The notes beneath the pieces were generated by a model. That model did no database searches and was not told the origin of the DNA. It worked only from the letters and a program-made list of their open reading frames with translations. A stretch of 64,000 nt of DNA from Latilactobacillus fuchuensis DSM 14340 = JCM 11249 (GTDB taxonomy: Bacteria; Bacillota; Bacilli; Lactobacillales; Lactobacillaceae), in NCBI RefSeq assembly GCF_000615805.1, contig NZ_BAMJ01000004.1, forward strand, positions 1 through 64,000, written 5' to 3'. The translations under genes and the position numbers were made by a program. Positions within the stretch are counted from its first letter, which is position 1. Each line of letters starts with the position of its first letter. Positions 28,593 through 36,907 of the stretch are shown here, in pieces.

Positions 28593-30137
28593 ATGGCATT
28601 AACACTCGATGCATGTATATTACTTTTGAAAGAACATCATTTATTAAAAAGCGTGGCTTTAAATGATCCAGCCACTTTAAATATGACCGCAATTGCGTAT
28701 GACTCCAGAAAAGTAACGGAAGAGACCTTGTTTTTCTGCAAGGGCAATTTCCGACCCGTATTTTTAACCAATGCTAAGGCACAAGGGGCGGTCACGTACG
28801 TCGCCGAACAACCGATTCCCGAAGGTAATGGTATGAACGCATTGATTGTTACCAATGTTCAAAAGGCGATGGCAATCCTATCGGCAGCCTTTTATGATTA
28901 TCCGCAAGATGATTTGTTCATTATTGCCTATACCGGTACGAAAGGAAAAACGACGGCGGCCTATTTCACGCAAGCTATTTTGCAAGAAGCCACGACCCAA
29001 AAGACGGCTTTATTCTCAACGATTGATCGCGTATTAGGTCCTAAGCCGGAACAACGGTTTAAATCGGATTTAACCACGCCGGAAAGTTTGGATTTATTCC
29101 ACGATATGCGCGAAGCCGTTGAAAATGGGATGACGCATTTGGTCATGGAAGTGTCATCGCAAGCGTACAAGAAAAATCGCGTGTATGGTTTAACTTACGA
29201 TGTGGGCTTCTTCTTAAACATTTCACCAGATCACGTTGGTCCGAACGAACATCCGGATTTTGCCGATTATTTACACTGTAAATTACAGTTATTAGTCAAT
29301 TCACGGCTTTGTGTGATCAATGCGCAAACGCAGAACTTCGCCGATGTTTATGCGGCTGCGCAAGCCACCACGAATCCGACAGACATTTATCTATTTGCGG
29401 AAACCGCTTATCAGGCGACCGAAGCCGTTGAAATTGATTTTCGGTTTGAAAATTTAGAAATGAGTTTGGCCGATAGCCGGTTTAAGGTCACAGCCGTTTC
29501 GAATCAAGCTAACGCGTTAGGTGTGGCGGGAGATTATCAATTGCGATTGATTGGTGATTTTAATGAAAGTAACGCCACAGCGGCCATTATCGGATCCGCG
29601 CTAGCGGGCGCTGATTTAAAACAAGCACAACAAGGGATTCGTCAATTACAAATTCCCGGCCGGATGGAGACCTTAGCGGTACCTAACCACGGTCAAGTCT
29701 ATGTCGATTACGCGCATAATTACGCCAGTATGAAGGCGCTATTGAGCTTTTTACAAAAAGAATATCACAATTCTAAGTTGATTGTGGTTGTCGGGAGTCC
29801 CGGGGATAAAGGCGTTTCACGTCGGGCCGGCTTTGCCCAAGTCCTCAATGAATATGCAAATCAGGCCATCTTAACGACCGATGATCCCGGGTATGAAGAT
29901 CCGGCCGCGATTGCCGCCGAGATTCGGGCTGGAATTGATGAAACGAAAGTCCAAACAACGGTCGAACTCGATCGGGCGGCTGCGATTGAACAAGCGATTG
30001 AAACGAGTCACCCCGGTGAAATCGTGGTATTAGCCGCTAAAGGTGCGGATGCTTATCAAAAAGTGCGCGGGGTGGATACGCCGTATGCGACGGATATGGT
30101 GATTGCCAAACAAGTCGCGGACCGTCTTAAAAAATAG
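28593..30137 (+). CDS. murE: UDP-N-acetylmuramoyl-tripeptide synthetase, Lys-type MurE
   Basis: It adds the third residue to UDP-MurNAc-L-Ala-D-Glu in the cytoplasm. The 514-aa product has a MurE N domain with YDSRKVTEETLFFCKG, the ATP loop GTKGKTT starting at G115, central LTTPESLD and NISPDHVGPNEHPDF, and a C domain with DDPGYEDP at about 430-437. The mDAP-type signature DNPR is absent, so L-lysine is the expected substrate; this agrees with the D-Asp ligase, which builds on lysine. ATG 28593 has AGGAGG upstream. It appears monocistronic. Confidence 0.92.
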   Translation: MALTLDACILLLKEHHLLKSVALNDPATLNMTAIAYDSRKVTEETLFFCKGNFRPVFLTNAKAQGAVTYVAEQPIPEGNGMNALIVTNVQKAMAILSAAFYDYPQDDLFIIAYTGTKGKTTAAYFTQAILQEATTQKTALFSTIDRVLGPKPEQRFKSDLTTPESLDLFHDMREAVENGMTHLVMEVSSQAYKKNRVYGLTYDVGFFLNISPDHVGPNEHPDFADYLHCKLQLLVNSRLCVINAQTQNFADVYAAAQATTNPTDIYLFAETAYQATEAVEIDFRFENLEMSLADSRFKVTAVSNQANALGVAGDYQLRLIGDFNESNATAAIIGSALAGADLKQAQQGIRQLQIPGRMETLAVPNHGQVYVDYAHNYASMKALLSFLQKEYHNSKLIVVVGSPGDKGVSRRAGFAQVLNEYANQAILTTDDPGYEDPAAIAAEIRAGIDETKVQTTVELDRAAAIEQAIETSHPGEIVVLAAKGADAYQKVRGVDTPYATDMVIAKQVADRLKK

Positions 30138-30162
30138 GTCAATTAATTCTTAGTGAACAATT

Positions 30163-30178
30163 TTAAAGAATTCGTAAA
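30163..30178 (+). promoter_or_regulatory. Second candidate box of the response regulator, before the lipoprotein gene
   Basis: TTAAAGAATTCGTAAA matches the palindrome at 25163 at 13 of 16 positions, with the first 11 identical. It ends 21 bases before a TATACT -10 box (30200-30205), and there is no -35 hexamer, as at the regulator's own promoter. Confidence 0.6.
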
Positions 30179-30255
30179 TCTAGGTAAACTAACTTGCACT
30201 ATACTGCAACTATCCTTAAAATAAAGGTGTAGTAAACGGTTGCGAAGGAGGAGTT

Positions 30256-30867
30256 ATGATGAAAAGAGTAGCAGTGCTTGGGACGGTTTTAATGACCGGA
30301 TTAATATTGGGGGCTTGCGGTCAACAAACGACTAGTCAGTCAACTGATAATACTGATCAAAGTTCGGTATCAGTTAGTTTAAAAAAGCGCGAAAGTCGTG
30401 TGGCTAAACGTGAAAAACAGGTTTCAAAAGCCTCTAGTCGTTTAGCTGCTAGTCAAAGTCAGTCGGATGCAACGACTGAATCGACGACTTCATCAGCCAC
30501 GAGTGAACAATCAAGTGTGGCTACTACAACGAGTTCAGCGACGGCCACTAATAGCAGTACTGCGGCAACTAGCCAAACACCGACAACCAGTCAATCAACT
30601 TCAAAAACGACTAGTACAAGTGGTACTCAAAATACAAATCCAACAACGCCAACCCAACCGACGACAATCGATGGCAATCAAGCGATTAAATTAGTCGTTC
30701 AACAAGCGGGGCAAAAGTTTGGGCAATCTGCCTCTTATTTGAATAACGGGTTGATTACACGTGAGGGGCAACAAGGCTATTTAATCAATATTTATGCGCC
30801 TAACGAAGATGCACCAAGAGCGGGATACTTTGTGACTCAAACGGGTCAAGTTGAACAAATCTGGTAA
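30256..30867 (+). CDS. Serine/threonine-rich lipoprotein of unknown function
   Basis: The 203-aa product has a lipoprotein signal peptide with lipobox LGAC (C21). About 105 residues rich in Ser, Thr and Gln follow, with a charged coiled stretch KKRESRVAKREKQVSKA, then a small C-terminal domain of about 65 residues (AIKLVVQQAGQKFGQ... GYFVTQTGQVEQIW). The linker suggests that the terminal domain is held away from the membrane in the wall. No known function. ATG 30256 lies just after AAGGAGG. The box shared with the response regulator promoter suggests that it belongs to that regulon. A terminator follows. Confidence 0.82.
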   Translation: MMKRVAVLGTVLMTGLILGACGQQTTSQSTDNTDQSSVSVSLKKRESRVAKREKQVSKASSRLAASQSQSDATTESTTSSATSEQSSVATTTSSATATNSSTAATSQTPTTSQSTSKTTSTSGTQNTNPTTPTQPTTIDGNQAIKLVVQQAGQKFGQSASYLNNGLITREGQQGYLINIYAPNEDAPRAGYFVTQTGQVEQIW

Positions 30868-30874
30868 TCATGAG

Positions 30875-30918
30875 ACAACAAAAAAGTCGAGAATTAATTT
30901 CTCGGCTTTTTTGTTGTC
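30875..30918 (+). terminator. Terminator after the lipoprotein gene
   Basis: ACAACAAAAAAGTCGAGAA pairs with TTCTCGGCTTTTTTGTTGT, loop ATTAA, a long A/T-flanked stem. Confidence 0.9.
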
Positions 30919-30938
30919 TACCTATTTTCAGAAAACAA

Positions 30939-30991
30939 TTGACAAAATAAAGGAGTCGTGTAAACTTATCTAAGTAAAACGTAACTGTTAC
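30939..30991 (+). promoter_or_regulatory. Promoter and zinc-repressor-like operator of the metal ABC operon
   Basis: TTGACA (30939-30944) and TAAACT (30961-30966) are 16 bases apart. Just after the likely start lies GTAACTGTTAC (30981-30991), a short palindrome with TAAC/GTTA half-sites like those of AdcR/ZitR zinc repressors (TTAACYRGTTAA). Confidence 0.6.
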
Positions 30992-31013
30992 TATTTGAGA
31001 AATGGAGTATTTT

Positions 31014-31898
31014 ATGCATAAGAAACGTTTTGGGAGTTTGGCGTTAATCAGCGCTTTAGTTTTTTTAATGGTCGGTTGCGGTCAGTCTAAAAAAAACAAT
31101 GATCAGATCCAAGTGGTCTCATCGTTGGACTTTTATGGTGAAGCGGCCGAAGCGGTATTAGGCCGATACGGTCAAGTGACGTCGATTATTAATAGCCCCA
31201 GTCTAGACCCACATTCGTACGAACCAACAACTAAGGATGCCAAAGCGGTCGCGCAAGCGGACGTCGTGATCGAAAATGGCTTAGGGTATGATCAATGGTT
31301 AGCTAAAGTGGTCGCTGGTTCGAATTCTAAAACGCAAAAAGTTATTCAGATTAACCAGTTAATGAACCGAACAGACGGTGCTAATGAACATTTATGGTAC
31401 GATTTAAAAACGATGCCAAAATTAACGCGCCAATTAATCAAACAATTTAGTCAAATCGATCCAACTCATAAAAAGGTTTATCAAAAAAATGGTCAAGACT
31501 ATCTCGCAAAATTAACGCAATTACAAACGCAATTAGATGCTTTGAAAACCCAAGCCAAAGGTCAAAAAGTGGCAGTTAGTGAACCGGTTTTTAATTACGC
31601 CTTAACGGCAATGGGGTATCAAGTCGCCAATAGTCATTTTGCCAAGGCGATTGAAGATGGCACGGATCCATCACCCCAGGATATTGCGCAAATGCAAGCT
31701 TTGATTAAAAAACACCAGATTGCTTTTCTGGTGGTCAACAAGCAAGAAGAAAGTCCGGTTATTCAACAGATGCACAAACTGGCGAAACAAGAAAAAGTCC
31801 CCGTGGTCCAAGTAACCGAAACGTTACCGGCTAAACAGACCTACTTAACGTGGATGCAACAACAATTTAAAGCAGTTAGAAAGGCTCAAAATTCATAA
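31014..31898 (+). CDS. Metal (probably zinc) ABC transporter substrate-binding lipoprotein
   Basis: The 294-aa product has a lipobox LMVGC (C22) and a cluster A-I metal-binding fold: DPHSYEPTTKDAKAVAQAD with a metal-site histidine, EHLWYDLKTMPKL, SEPVFNYALTAMGYQV and VNKQEESPVIQQM. It lacks the long His-rich loop of many ZnuA proteins. Zinc is favoured because of the TAAC/GTTA palindrome in the promoter; manganese cannot be excluded. ATG 31014 has GGAG six bases upstream, whereas the in-frame ATG at 31002 precedes that site. It is the first gene of a three-gene operon; the next ATG overlaps its stop. Confidence 0.88.
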   Translation: MHKKRFGSLALISALVFLMVGCGQSKKNNDQIQVVSSLDFYGEAAEAVLGRYGQVTSIINSPSLDPHSYEPTTKDAKAVAQADVVIENGLGYDQWLAKVVAGSNSKTQKVIQINQLMNRTDGANEHLWYDLKTMPKLTRQLIKQFSQIDPTHKKVYQKNGQDYLAKLTQLQTQLDALKTQAKGQKVAVSEPVFNYALTAMGYQVANSHFAKAIEDGTDPSPQDIAQMQALIKKHQIAFLVVNKQEESPVIQQMHKLAKQEKVPVVQVTETLPAKQTYLTWMQQQFKAVRKAQNS

Positions 31899-32578
31899 TG
31901 ACAGAATTAGTTAAAGCACAACAGCTAGGCATTACCTTTGGAAATCGTGCCGTTTTAAAAGATTTAAATTTTGAACTTGAACGTGGTAGTATGACCAGTT
32001 TAATTGGTCCCAACGGTGTCGGTAAGACAACACTGGTGCGCTTATTGATTGGCACGTTGCAACCGACAACGGGCCAATTATTATTTACACCAGAACGCCA
32101 GAATCTGCATATCGGGTACGTGCCCCAGTTCCGGAATCTCGAGGCAGAATATCCGTTATCAATTCGGAGTTTTGTGGGGTTAAATCAATTGAAAAGTCAT
32201 TTGCCTTGGCATACAAAGGACGAAAAACAAGCATTGAATCAAATATTGGATCAAACTCATTTAACTGATTTACAGAAAACTACATTAGGGAATGCTTCCG
32301 GTGGTGAGAAACAAAAAGCCTATCTAGCGCAGGCCTTAATTAGTAAACCCGATTTGTTGATTTTAGATGAATCGACCGCTAGTTTAGACATTGAGACCAA
32401 AGAAGAAGTGATGTCGCTAGTCGCTGAATTGAACGCGGAACAAGGGATTACCGTTATTTTTGTCACCCATGATTTAGAATTAGCACGGAAATACACTGAT
32501 CAATACCTCTTATTGAAACGCGGTCAGTATGAAATGGGCCCCATTGCCGAATTAGATCCAAACTTAGAATTAGATTGA
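31898..32578 (+). CDS. Metal (probably zinc) ABC transporter ATP-binding protein
   Basis: The 226-aa ATPase has Walker A GPNGVGKTT (37-45), signature ASGGEKQKAYLAQAL and Walker B LLILDESTASLD, then the H-loop VTHD. The order and overlaps with the binding protein and permease make it the energy subunit of the same metal importer. The start overlaps the preceding stop by one base (ATAATGA), so translation is coupled. Confidence 0.93.
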   Translation: MTELVKAQQLGITFGNRAVLKDLNFELERGSMTSLIGPNGVGKTTLVRLLIGTLQPTTGQLLFTPERQNLHIGYVPQFRNLEAEYPLSIRSFVGLNQLKSHLPWHTKDEKQALNQILDQTHLTDLQKTTLGNASGGEKQKAYLAQALISKPDLLILDESTASLDIETKEEVMSLVAELNAEQGITVIFVTHDLELARKYTDQYLLLKRGQYEMGPIAELDPNLELD

Positions 32579-32594
32579 TGTGGAGGACGATTAA

Positions 32595-33389
32595 GTGTTA
32601 ACTTTTGATTTTATGCGGCATGCGTTTGTCGCCAGTACTTTTATAGCAATTACCTGTGGGTTGATTGGCGTTTTTGTGGTCGCTCGGAATATGTCTTTTC
32701 TCGCCCATACATTAGCGGAAATCGGTTTTGCTGGCGCCTCATTTGGGGTTTTCTTAGGCATTGCACCATTAAACGGAATGTTATTATTCACGATGCTCAG
32801 TTCGGTGACGATTGGCCAGATGAGTGCTAAAGAATCACGCCGTGAAGCATCAATCAGTGCGATTTCTAGTTTGTTCATCGGGCTAGGAATATTGTTCTTA
32901 TCACTGTCGAATCAAAATGCCAGTTACGCGACTAATATTTTGTTCGGTTCGATTATTGGAATTAGTTTAGCCGACGTCTATCAGTTGATGGCGTTGTCGG
33001 CCGTGATTATTGTTGGCATTCTGTTATTTTATCGCTATTTAGTTTTTGATTCATACGATCCAATTGGCGCGCAAGCCCAAGGATTGAAGACGAATTTAAT
33101 TTCAATTTATTTCTTAATCTTATTAGCGATTAGTGTCAGTATCGCCGCCCAAATTGTTGGTTCACTATTGGTCTTCATTTTAGTGACCTTGCCGGCTTTT
33201 ATCGCGAAATACCTGGCTAAGAGTGTGCCTGCGATGTTGGCTATTTCAGTCGGAGCTGCCTTATTAGGTGTCTGGTTAGGCTTGTGGTTAGGCTACATCA
33301 CCAATTGGCCGGTCACTTTCTTCATTGCAACGATTGAATTTGGTTTCTATTTTCTGGCCTTGGTGTACCATCGACACGTCAGCAGATAA
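32595..33389 (+). CDS. Metal (probably zinc) ABC transporter permease
   Basis: The 264-aa ABC-3 family membrane protein has about eight hydrophobic segments, beginning FMRHAFVASTFIAITCGLIGVFVVARNMSFLAHTLAEIGFAG, the usual start of ZnuB/AdcB permeases. GTG 32595 has GGAGG eight bases upstream. It is last in the operon. The repeat unit D starts a few bases after its stop codon and a terminator hairpin lies at 33553. Confidence 0.92.
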   Translation: MLTFDFMRHAFVASTFIAITCGLIGVFVVARNMSFLAHTLAEIGFAGASFGVFLGIAPLNGMLLFTMLSSVTIGQMSAKESRREASISAISSLFIGLGILFLSLSNQNASYATNILFGSIIGISLADVYQLMALSAVIIVGILLFYRYLVFDSYDPIGAQAQGLKTNLISIYFLILLAISVSIAAQIVGSLLVFILVTLPAFIAKYLAKSVPAMLAISVGAALLGVWLGLWLGYITNWPVTFFIATIEFGFYFLALVYHRHVSR

Positions 33390-33392
33390 AAA

Positions 33393-33530
33393 ATGAGCGC
33401 TGACTGCACACGGGTATGCTCTGAGCATTAGCCTAGTTCCGTGAATAAAGTCCGGGTTGTGGACTTTGTTTGCGAAACGTAGCTAAGCGGAGGAGCTTGT
33501 GTGCAGAAGCGTGTTTTAACGACAGAACGC
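33393..33530 (+). repeat. Unit D: single copy of the nested-hairpin element
   Basis: Outer arms CTGCACAC (33404-33411) and GTGTGCAG (33499-33506) pair perfectly. Inside are CTCTGAGCATTAGCCTAG, an inner stem AATAAAGTC/GGACTTTGTT, and CGTAGCTAAGCGGAGGAG. The inner part is close to the third unit of array A. It starts about five bases after the permease stop, on the same strand. Confidence 0.85.
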
Positions 33531-33552
33531 TGATTCAGCCGAACTTCAAACC

Positions 33553-33591
33553 AAAAAAGGGCCTCAGACAATGACTGTCTGAGGCTCTTTT
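33553..33591. terminator. Bidirectional terminator between the metal operon and pepF
   Basis: AAAAGGGCCTCAGACA pairs with TGTCTGAGGCTCTTTT around ATGAC, with A and T runs on the two sides. Confidence 0.92.
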
Positions 33592-33595
33592 CAAG

Positions 33596-35400
33596 TTAAT
33601 CAACGAGTGTCGTTAATAATTTTTCTAGTTGGTTTAGCCGTTGTTCGAAAACGGCAAAGGCCCGATTAAGGTAATCAGCATTGGTCATGTCGACGCCGGC
33701 TTTTTGCATAATCGCAATTGGATAGTCAGAGCTACCGGCTTTTAAATAGGTCAGGTAACGATCCAAAGCCCCGTCTTCTTGATTGATAATACCGCTGGCC
33801 AAAGTAGTCGCTGCGGCAAAACCAGTCGCATATTGATAAACGTAATAGTTCATGTAGAAATGGGGAATGCGCGTCCATTCTAAAGCAATTTCGGGATCAC
33901 GGGCGACTGATGGTCCGTAATAGAGGGCATTTAAATTGGCATAATAATCAGACATGAAGCTAGCGGTCAGTGGTTTACCAGCGGCTGCTGATTCATGGAT
34001 GAAATATTCGAATTCAGCAAATTGGGTCTGACGGAAGATAGTCCCTTTGAAACCGTCAAGGTAGTAGTTCAGCAAGTAAGCTTGGACCTTGGGGTCGGTT
34101 TGGGTTTTTAAAAGATAGTCCGTTAGCAAATTTTCGTTGGTCGTCGACGCAATTTCGGCGACGAAAATCGGATAATCGCCGTAGATGTAAGGTTGGTTTT
34201 GACGGGTCAACGCACTGTGCACGCTATGGCCGGTTTCATGAACCAGTGTGTAAAGATTGTTGAGGTCATCTTGCCAGTTTAATAGGATAAAGGGTTTCGT
34301 ATCGTAGGCGCCACCGGAATAAGCGCCACTGCGTTTACCTAAATTTTCAACGACGTCAATTTGGCGCGTGGTGAAAATTTCTTTGACGATTGTTTGGTAA
34401 TCAGGCCCCAGGATTTTAAGCGCTTCGAGAGCGGTCGCTTGTGCCTGTTCGTAAGTATAGGTTAAAGCGGGTTTGCCCAATAACGGGTATATAAATCATA
34501 CATGTGTAATTCGGGCAATTTCAGCATCTTTTGGCGTAATTGAATATAGCGGTGTAACAAGGGCAAGTGACGATTAACTTCGGTGACCAACGTCGTATAA
34601 ACTGTTTCGGGAATGGCTTTTGGTGCGAGCGCTGCTTGGCGTGCATTATCATAATGGTGGACTTGCGCTAAATAATTATGGCCTTTGATTTCGGCCGCTA
34701 AAGTGCTGGCGAAGGTATTTTTAAATTGACCATACGTTTGATATAACGCGGTAAAGGCTTCTTGACGGACGGCTTGGTTAGTGGATTGTAATAATTGACT
34801 ATAAACGCCGTTGGTCAGTTGAATGGGTTGACCAGCATCGTCAGTGACGGATGGAAATTGTAAATCGGAATTATCGAGGACACTGAACGTTTGGCTCGCA
34901 GCACCTAAAATATCGCCAGCAGCGGCAATTAAGGCCTCTTCCTGGCCGGATAAGACGTGAGCACGACTAGCAGTAATCGTATCGATGAAATGGCAATACG
35001 GGGTTAATACGGACTCATGTGCCAACCAGTCGGTTAATTGGGTTTCCGGAATTGCTAAGATAGCGGGTTCCAAAAAAGCAGTTGTCGCTGAGACTTCAGC
35101 CGCAAGCGCATCAACCTGTGCTTGATAACCTTGATAATGATTATTAGTTGTATCTTGATCGTTTTTTAGACTGGCATAGACGTAAACCGTTTCTAGTTGA
35201 CGGAACAAAGCCAGAACGGTCTCGATAGTGGTTTGTAGTTGTAGCGCCGTATCAAAAGTCACGGGCTGGATGGTAGCCATCGCTGTTTTAAGCGCGGATA
35301 AGGCATGTTCAAAGGCCTGGTCATCTTTAAAAATCGTGCTGAGATCCCAAGTGAGTTCAGTTAGGACGTTTTCACGAATGGGTTGTTGATTAGTCGTCAT
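33596..35400 (-). pseudogene. pepF: Oligoendopeptidase F (M3 family), frameshifted
   Basis: Two frames make one M3 metallopeptidase. The N-terminal frame starts at ATG 35400 (GGAGG eight bases upstream) and ends LPELHMYDLYT. The C-terminal frame continues GKPALTYTYEQAQ and contains the zinc site HETGH within LVHETGHSVHS and NENLLTDYLL. One C is missing from a C run at about 34490 (expected TPLLGKPAL); restoring it gives 602 codons, the normal PepF length. It would cleave 7-17 residue peptides in the cytoplasm. All active-site residues are intact, so an indel error is likely. Confidence 0.9.
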
Positions 35401-35515
35401 TAATAAAGCCTCCATAGATTACAAGATTTCTCTGTATTTTAACATAATCGGGTTAAATTGACTGATATCAGTGATTTGTTAATTATTAAAATTGTGTAAC
35501 TTTTTCTGAAACTGA

Positions 35516-35543
35516 TTGTTTGATAACATAATTCGGCTATAAT
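35516..35543 (+). promoter_or_regulatory. Promoter of the LCP gene
   Basis: TTGTTT (35516-35521) and TATAAT (35538-35543) are 16 bases apart, about 50 bp before the ATG at 35592. Confidence 0.6.
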
Positions 35544-35591
35544 ACAAATAGCACAACATAAAGAATGGTCCACTATAGAAAGGAACCACTT

Positions 35592-36785
35592 ATGCAGAAT
35601 TCTAATTATTTTGGCTCGCGAGAAGATAAATATAAAAAAAATAAAAAACACCGTAAACTGAAGGTCTTCATTCTGATTCTAGTTTTGTTGATTGGCGGCG
35701 GTGGTGCGTATGCCATGCGAATTAGCGGTCAGATTAAATCGGCCGCTAATAAAATTTATAAACCAGCTGATGGCAAATCGGTCTCGACATCCATTAAAAA
35801 TAAAAAAGCTTTTTCAATTTTATTGTTAGGGGTTGATACGGGCGCTGATGGCCGGGTCGATAAGGGAAATTCCGATACGATGATTGTTGCCACCGTTAAT
35901 CCGAAGAAAAACCAGGTGAAGTTGGTTAGTATTCCGCGGGATACACTCGCTCAATTACAAGGGGCCGAAAGTTTCAATATGCAAAAAATCAACGCGGCGT
36001 ATAATGTTGGTGGTTCTAAAATGGCCATGTCGACGGTTGAGAAGATGTTTGATATCCCAATTGATTATTATGTGACGGTCAACATGGGCGCATTGTCTAA
36101 AATTGTGACGGCGATTGGCGGCGTTGATGTTGATGTGCCATTCGATTTTGCTTGGAATGGGAGTAGTTTCACGAAAGGCAAGATGCATCTGAATGGACAA
36201 CAGGCATTAGATTATTCACGGATGCGTTATGACGATCCAGAGGGTGATTACGGACGTCAAAAACGACAACGACAAGTGATTACGTCGATGATTAAATCAG
36301 CCGTTTCGTTTAAATCGTTAACGAATTTTGAATCAATTTTAAATACGTTAGAAGATAGTGTTGCAACTAACTTGAGTTTTGATGATATGGTTTCCATTCA
36401 AGCTAATTATCGGAATGCGGCTAAATCGATTAAATCAGATTATTTAAAGGGTCGGGATGCTACGGTTGAGGGTTCTTCTTATCAAATCCCAACCAATGAT
36501 GAAATTCAACGGGTGTCAGACGTTTTACGGACGGCGTTGGGCTTGAAGACCACGACAATTGATAATGCTGAAACCAAACAAAATGATCTCAATACGAATT
36601 TTACCGGTTTAGAATATCAACAAGATTTTACGGTTTACTCTGAGAGTGTGATGAATGGCGGCACAAGTACTGATACAACAACGAATGATACGAGTACTGA
36701 TACAACCTATTCAGATCAGTCATCAACGACAGGTAATACTTGGTCAACGCAAGAATCGACTAGTCAATGGAATAACGGTTATTAA
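35592..36785 (+). CDS. LytR-CpsA-Psr (LCP) family phosphotransferase
   Basis: LCP proteins attach teichoic acid or polysaccharide to peptidoglycan outside the membrane. The 397-aa product has a basic cytoplasmic start (KYKKNKKHRKLK), one membrane span (VFILILVLLIGGGGAYA) and an LCP domain with LLLGVDTGADGR, NSDTMIVATVNP, SIPRDTLAQL, KINAAYNVGG and YSRMRYDDPEGDYGRQKRQR, which include the family's pyrophosphate-binding Asp and Arg residues. The last 50 residues are a low-complexity Ser/Thr/Asp tail. ATG 35592 has AAAGGAA upstream. It is monocistronic with its own promoter and terminator. Confidence 0.92.
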   Translation: MQNSNYFGSREDKYKKNKKHRKLKVFILILVLLIGGGGAYAMRISGQIKSAANKIYKPADGKSVSTSIKNKKAFSILLLGVDTGADGRVDKGNSDTMIVATVNPKKNQVKLVSIPRDTLAQLQGAESFNMQKINAAYNVGGSKMAMSTVEKMFDIPIDYYVTVNMGALSKIVTAIGGVDVDVPFDFAWNGSSFTKGKMHLNGQQALDYSRMRYDDPEGDYGRQKRQRQVITSMIKSAVSFKSLTNFESILNTLEDSVATNLSFDDMVSIQANYRNAAKSIKSDYLKGRDATVEGSSYQIPTNDEIQRVSDVLRTALGLKTTTIDNAETKQNDLNTNFTGLEYQQDFTVYSESVMNGGTSTDTTTNDTSTDTTYSDQSSTTGNTWSTQESTSQWNNGY

Positions 36786-36787
36786 TC

Positions 36788-36820
36788 AAAAAAAGGCCTT
36801 GAAATTTAGGGCCTTTTTTT
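36788..36820 (+). terminator. Terminator after the LCP gene
   Basis: AAAAAAAGGCC pairs with GGCCTTTTTTT around a loop of about 11 bases. Confidence 0.9.
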
Positions 36821-36907
36821 AATTCCTTAGTTTACATTTAAAAGCGAGCAAGGTATCATTTAAAAGGGCCTTTTTGTGCTCAAAAAATAGATGGGATGTG
36901 ACGTAGC

